Position numbers and translations under genes: made by a program. From Acidithiobacillus sp. (GTDB taxonomy: Bacteria; Pseudomonadota; Gammaproteobacteria; Acidithiobacillales; Acidithiobacillaceae), in contig JAPTWR010000191.1 of assembly GCA_028065135.1 (NCBI GenBank), positions 1 to 20,317 of the forward strand: DNA of 20,317 bases. Direction: 5' to 3'. The notes under the pieces were generated by a model. That model made no database searches. It saw nothing but the letters and a program-made list of their open reading frames with translations, and was not told the DNA's origin. Positions 18,353-20,317 of this stretch are shown here, piece after piece (position 1 is the stretch's first letter; every line of letters starts with the position of its first letter).

Positions 18353-20317
18353 TGCCCGAGATTGGCGCTGCCGGATGTCCCGCCCAAGCCATCTGGGGCA
18401 TCGCCGCCAATCACCTTGGGGGTCAGAAAAACCAGCAACTCCGTTTTCGCCACATTGTTGAGGTGGCTCTTGAAGAGCCAGCCGAGCAGCGGGATGTCTC
18501 TCAATAACGGGACCCCGGTTTCCGTCTGGGTGGTCGAGTCCGTATAAATGCCACCGATGACGACGGTTTGGCCATTATTGACCAACAGCTTGGTTTTAAC
18601 TTGCTGGGTATCAATCGGGATGCCGGAAGGCAGGGCCTGGGCGTAGTTAGGCTGGTCGTTTTGTGCATCCACGTCCAGGGTGATCTTGCCGTTGGGCGAG
18701 ATGTGTGGCGTGACGTTCAGGCTGAGCACCGCTTTCTTGAAGGATACCGCCGTCGCACCGCTGCTGGTGGATTGCTGATAGGGGATTTCCTGACCCTGTT
18801 CGATGACCGCTTTTTCGTTGTCCTGAGTGAGGACTTTCGGGCTGGAGATAATCTTGGCGCGGTTATTCGCTTGCAGAGCCTGTAATTGCAGATTCAGGAT
18901 GCGATTGCCCGCAGCGGTGCCCAGAGCAAAACCCAGCGATGCTGGATTGCTGCCCGCGAGGGCGCTGCCCGCGGTGGAGGGTGTCAGATTCACCAGCGCC
19001 GGGGTGGTGAAACCGGTTCCGCTGGTGGTGGAAGTTCCAGACATCGGGTAGGCGCCACCCTGCGTCGAGGTGACCCCCGTAGCACCGGTACCCGACAGGT
19101 TGATGACGCCACCACCACCGCCGCCGGTATAGGTTCCGCCCCAATTGACGCCCAGAGACTGGGCGGCATTGGTGGTGATCTGCACAATGCGCGTTTCAAT
19201 CAATACCTGCGGGACCGGACGATCGATTTTGGTGATCAGGTTTTTAATGTTGGCGATATCCTGCGGAGTGTCCCGCACCAGCAGGCTGTTGGTACGGGTT
19301 ACCACTGCTACCGAGCCGCGTGGGCCGAGCAGCGAGTTGCCAATAAGACTGGAGTTCGGAATGCCCAATGCACTGGCCAGGGCTGCATTCTGTGCGGGGT
19401 TCATGTTCATGCCGTTGTCGGCCCCTGCAACTCCGGGCTGCTGGTTTTGGTCAAAGCCCTGCAGCAGGGAGGCAATCTCTGAGGCTTTTGCATATTTGAT
19501 CTGGATCAGTTCCGTCTCCAGTGGCTCAAGCTTGCGTTTGCTGGCGGCGGCCTTCAGTTGCGCCTCCTCCTGACTGGCAATCTGGTTAGCGGGGGCCACC
19601 CAGAGAATGTTGCCGATATGTTTTGCCGCCAGTCCCTGAGACTCCAGAATCACTTGCAGGGCTTCTTCCCACGGCTCGTTCTTGAGGCGGAGGGAAAGGC
19701 TGCCGCTCACATTGTTGGAGACGACGATGTTTTGGTGCGTGAAGTCGGCAATCACCTGCAGGGCATCGCGCACGCTGATGTTCTGAAAATCCATACTGAG
19801 GCGCGCACCGGAGTCGGGATTGCTGCTTGTCTCAGTGGTTTTGGGGTGTACATCGATCATGGTGCGTTGCCCCAGCTGATAAGCCGAGTATTCGTAAGGA
19901 CCATGAATGGCAAAAACCAGCCGGGTGCTATGCCCCAGAGGATAACTATCCACATACTGAACCGGGGTGCCGAACTGGCCGACCCCGAAACGATGGGTAT
20001 AGCTGGAGGGAATGACCGTGTCTTTGAGATCGACGACGAGGGCGCCATTCTCGCGGGTGACGTTCATCTGCGGTTGCGGGCCGGAGATGGAAAGATCCAG
20101 AATCCCACCACCGTTCTTGCCACGCTTGAAATTCAAGTCGTTGATCTGAGTGCCCGCAGTTTGGACAGGTACGGGCATGGCAGGCGTCGCGGCGACGTTG
20201 CTGGTGGGCACACTCGCCGCGCTCGGGGCGGCGGCCACACCCTTACCCCGTTCCGCCACCAGGGCGAGGCGGTAACCGCCCGGTGTGGGTGCTACCATGA
20301 TCGCCTGTGGTGACTTT
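18349..20317 (-). CDS. pilQ: Type IV pilus secretin PilQ (5' end outside the window)
   Basis: The C-terminal 655 residues of the outer-membrane secretin through which type IV pili pass. The frame is open to the window edge, and the ATG at 20298 is probably internal, since PilQ usually exceeds 690 residues and needs a signal peptide. Numbered from that ATG, an AMIN domain lies at about 52-150, an STN/N0 domain at 168-235 and an N1-type domain at 263-360, interrupted by an Asn/Gln/Ala-rich loop (283-325). The secretin core at 365-630 contains VPLLRDIPLLGWLF and ELLVFLTPKVI. A Gly/Ser/Thr-rich insert at about 388-465 splits the early core. pilQ is normally last in pilMNOPQ, which would lie to the right. 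Its stop overlaps aroK by 4 nt. Confidence 0.95.
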   Translation of the reverse strand, partial: KSPQAIMVAPTPGGYRLALVAERGKGVAAAPSAASVPTSNVAATPAMPVPVQTAGTQINDLNFKRGKNGGGILDLSISGPQPQMNVTRENGALVVDLKDTVIPSSYTHRFGVGQFGTPVQYVDSYPLGHSTRLVFAIHGPYEYSAYQLGQRTMIDVHPKTTETSSNPDSGARLSMDFQNISVRDALQVIADFTHQNIVVSNNVSGSLSLRLKNEPWEEALQVILESQGLAAKHIGNILWVAPANQIASQEEAQLKAAASKRKLEPLETELIQIKYAKASEIASLLQGFDQNQQPGVAGADNGMNMNPAQNAALASALGIPNSSLIGNSLLGPRGSVAVVTRTNSLLVRDTPQDIANIKNLITKIDRPVPQVLIETRIVQITTNAAQSLGVNWGGTYTGGGGGGVINLSGTGATGVTSTQGGAYPMSGTSTTSGTGFTTPALVNLTPSTAGSALAGSNPASLGFALGTAAGNRILNLQLQALQANNRAKIISSPKVLTQDNEKAVIEQGQEIPYQQSTSSGATAVSFKKAVLSLNVTPHISPNGKITLDVDAQNDQPNYAQALPSGIPIDTQQVKTKLLVNNGQTVVIGGIYTDSTTQTETGVPLLRDIPLLGWLFKSHLNNVAKTELLVFLTPKVIGGDAPDGLGGTSGSANLGQ

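Noticed and set aside
19558..20313. 251-codon open frame on the + strand opposite pilQ
   Set aside because: PilQ domains are continuous on the - strand, and the + strand translation resembles nothing.

Overview
This 20.3-kb window is a dense, GC-rich bacterial chromosome segment with 16 protein genes and no tRNA, rRNA, CRISPR array or recognisable mobile element. The block pilQ-aroK-aroB ... gltB-gltD-hemE is a gene order I know from gamma/beta-proteobacteria. Together with the ornithine-lipid acyltransferase pair and the general look of the proteins, it suggests a proteobacterium near the gamma/beta boundary. An Acidithiobacillus-like organism is my best guess, but this is inference, not a database result.

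Left part, + strand (33-2469): a signal-peptide class II cytochrome c', a membrane cytochrome b561-type protein and a DadA-like FAD amine oxidoreductase, spaced by 6 and 10 nt. They converge tail to tail, 5 nt apart, on a - strand operon (5534 down to 2475). That operon holds a BFD-like [2Fe-2S] protein, a YheT-type alpha/beta hydrolase, a single-domain ModE-like regulator and threonine dehydratase IlvA. Every junction in it overlaps by exactly 4 nt, and two genes start with TTG or GTG.

Middle part: a 351-bp, relatively AT-rich divergent intergenic region (5535-5885) carries two sets of short repeats and leads on the + strand to olsB-olsA (5886-7561). These two genes make ornithine lipid, a phosphorus-free membrane lipid. 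Their end overlaps the stop codon of hemE on the other strand.

Right part, all - strand, transcribed from the right edge (20317) to 7558: pilQ (cut by the window edge), aroK, aroB, thyX, dgt, then gltB, gltD, hemE. The first five are overlapping or closely spaced. They link the type IV pilus secretin, two shikimate-pathway enzymes, flavin-dependent thymidylate synthase and a dNTP triphosphohydrolase. gltB has its own strong-looking promoter (perfect TATAAT, 17-bp spacer) set inside nested inverted repeats. From it the two glutamate synthase subunits and uroporphyrinogen decarboxylase can be transcribed, joining nitrogen assimilation to haem synthesis.

I see no obviously new multi-gene system. 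The points most worth checking are the cytochrome c'/b561/FAD-oxidase cluster, the four-gene overlapping BFD-YheT-ModE-IlvA operon, the thyX-dgt coupling, the palindromic gltB promoter and the phased repeats upstream of olsB.
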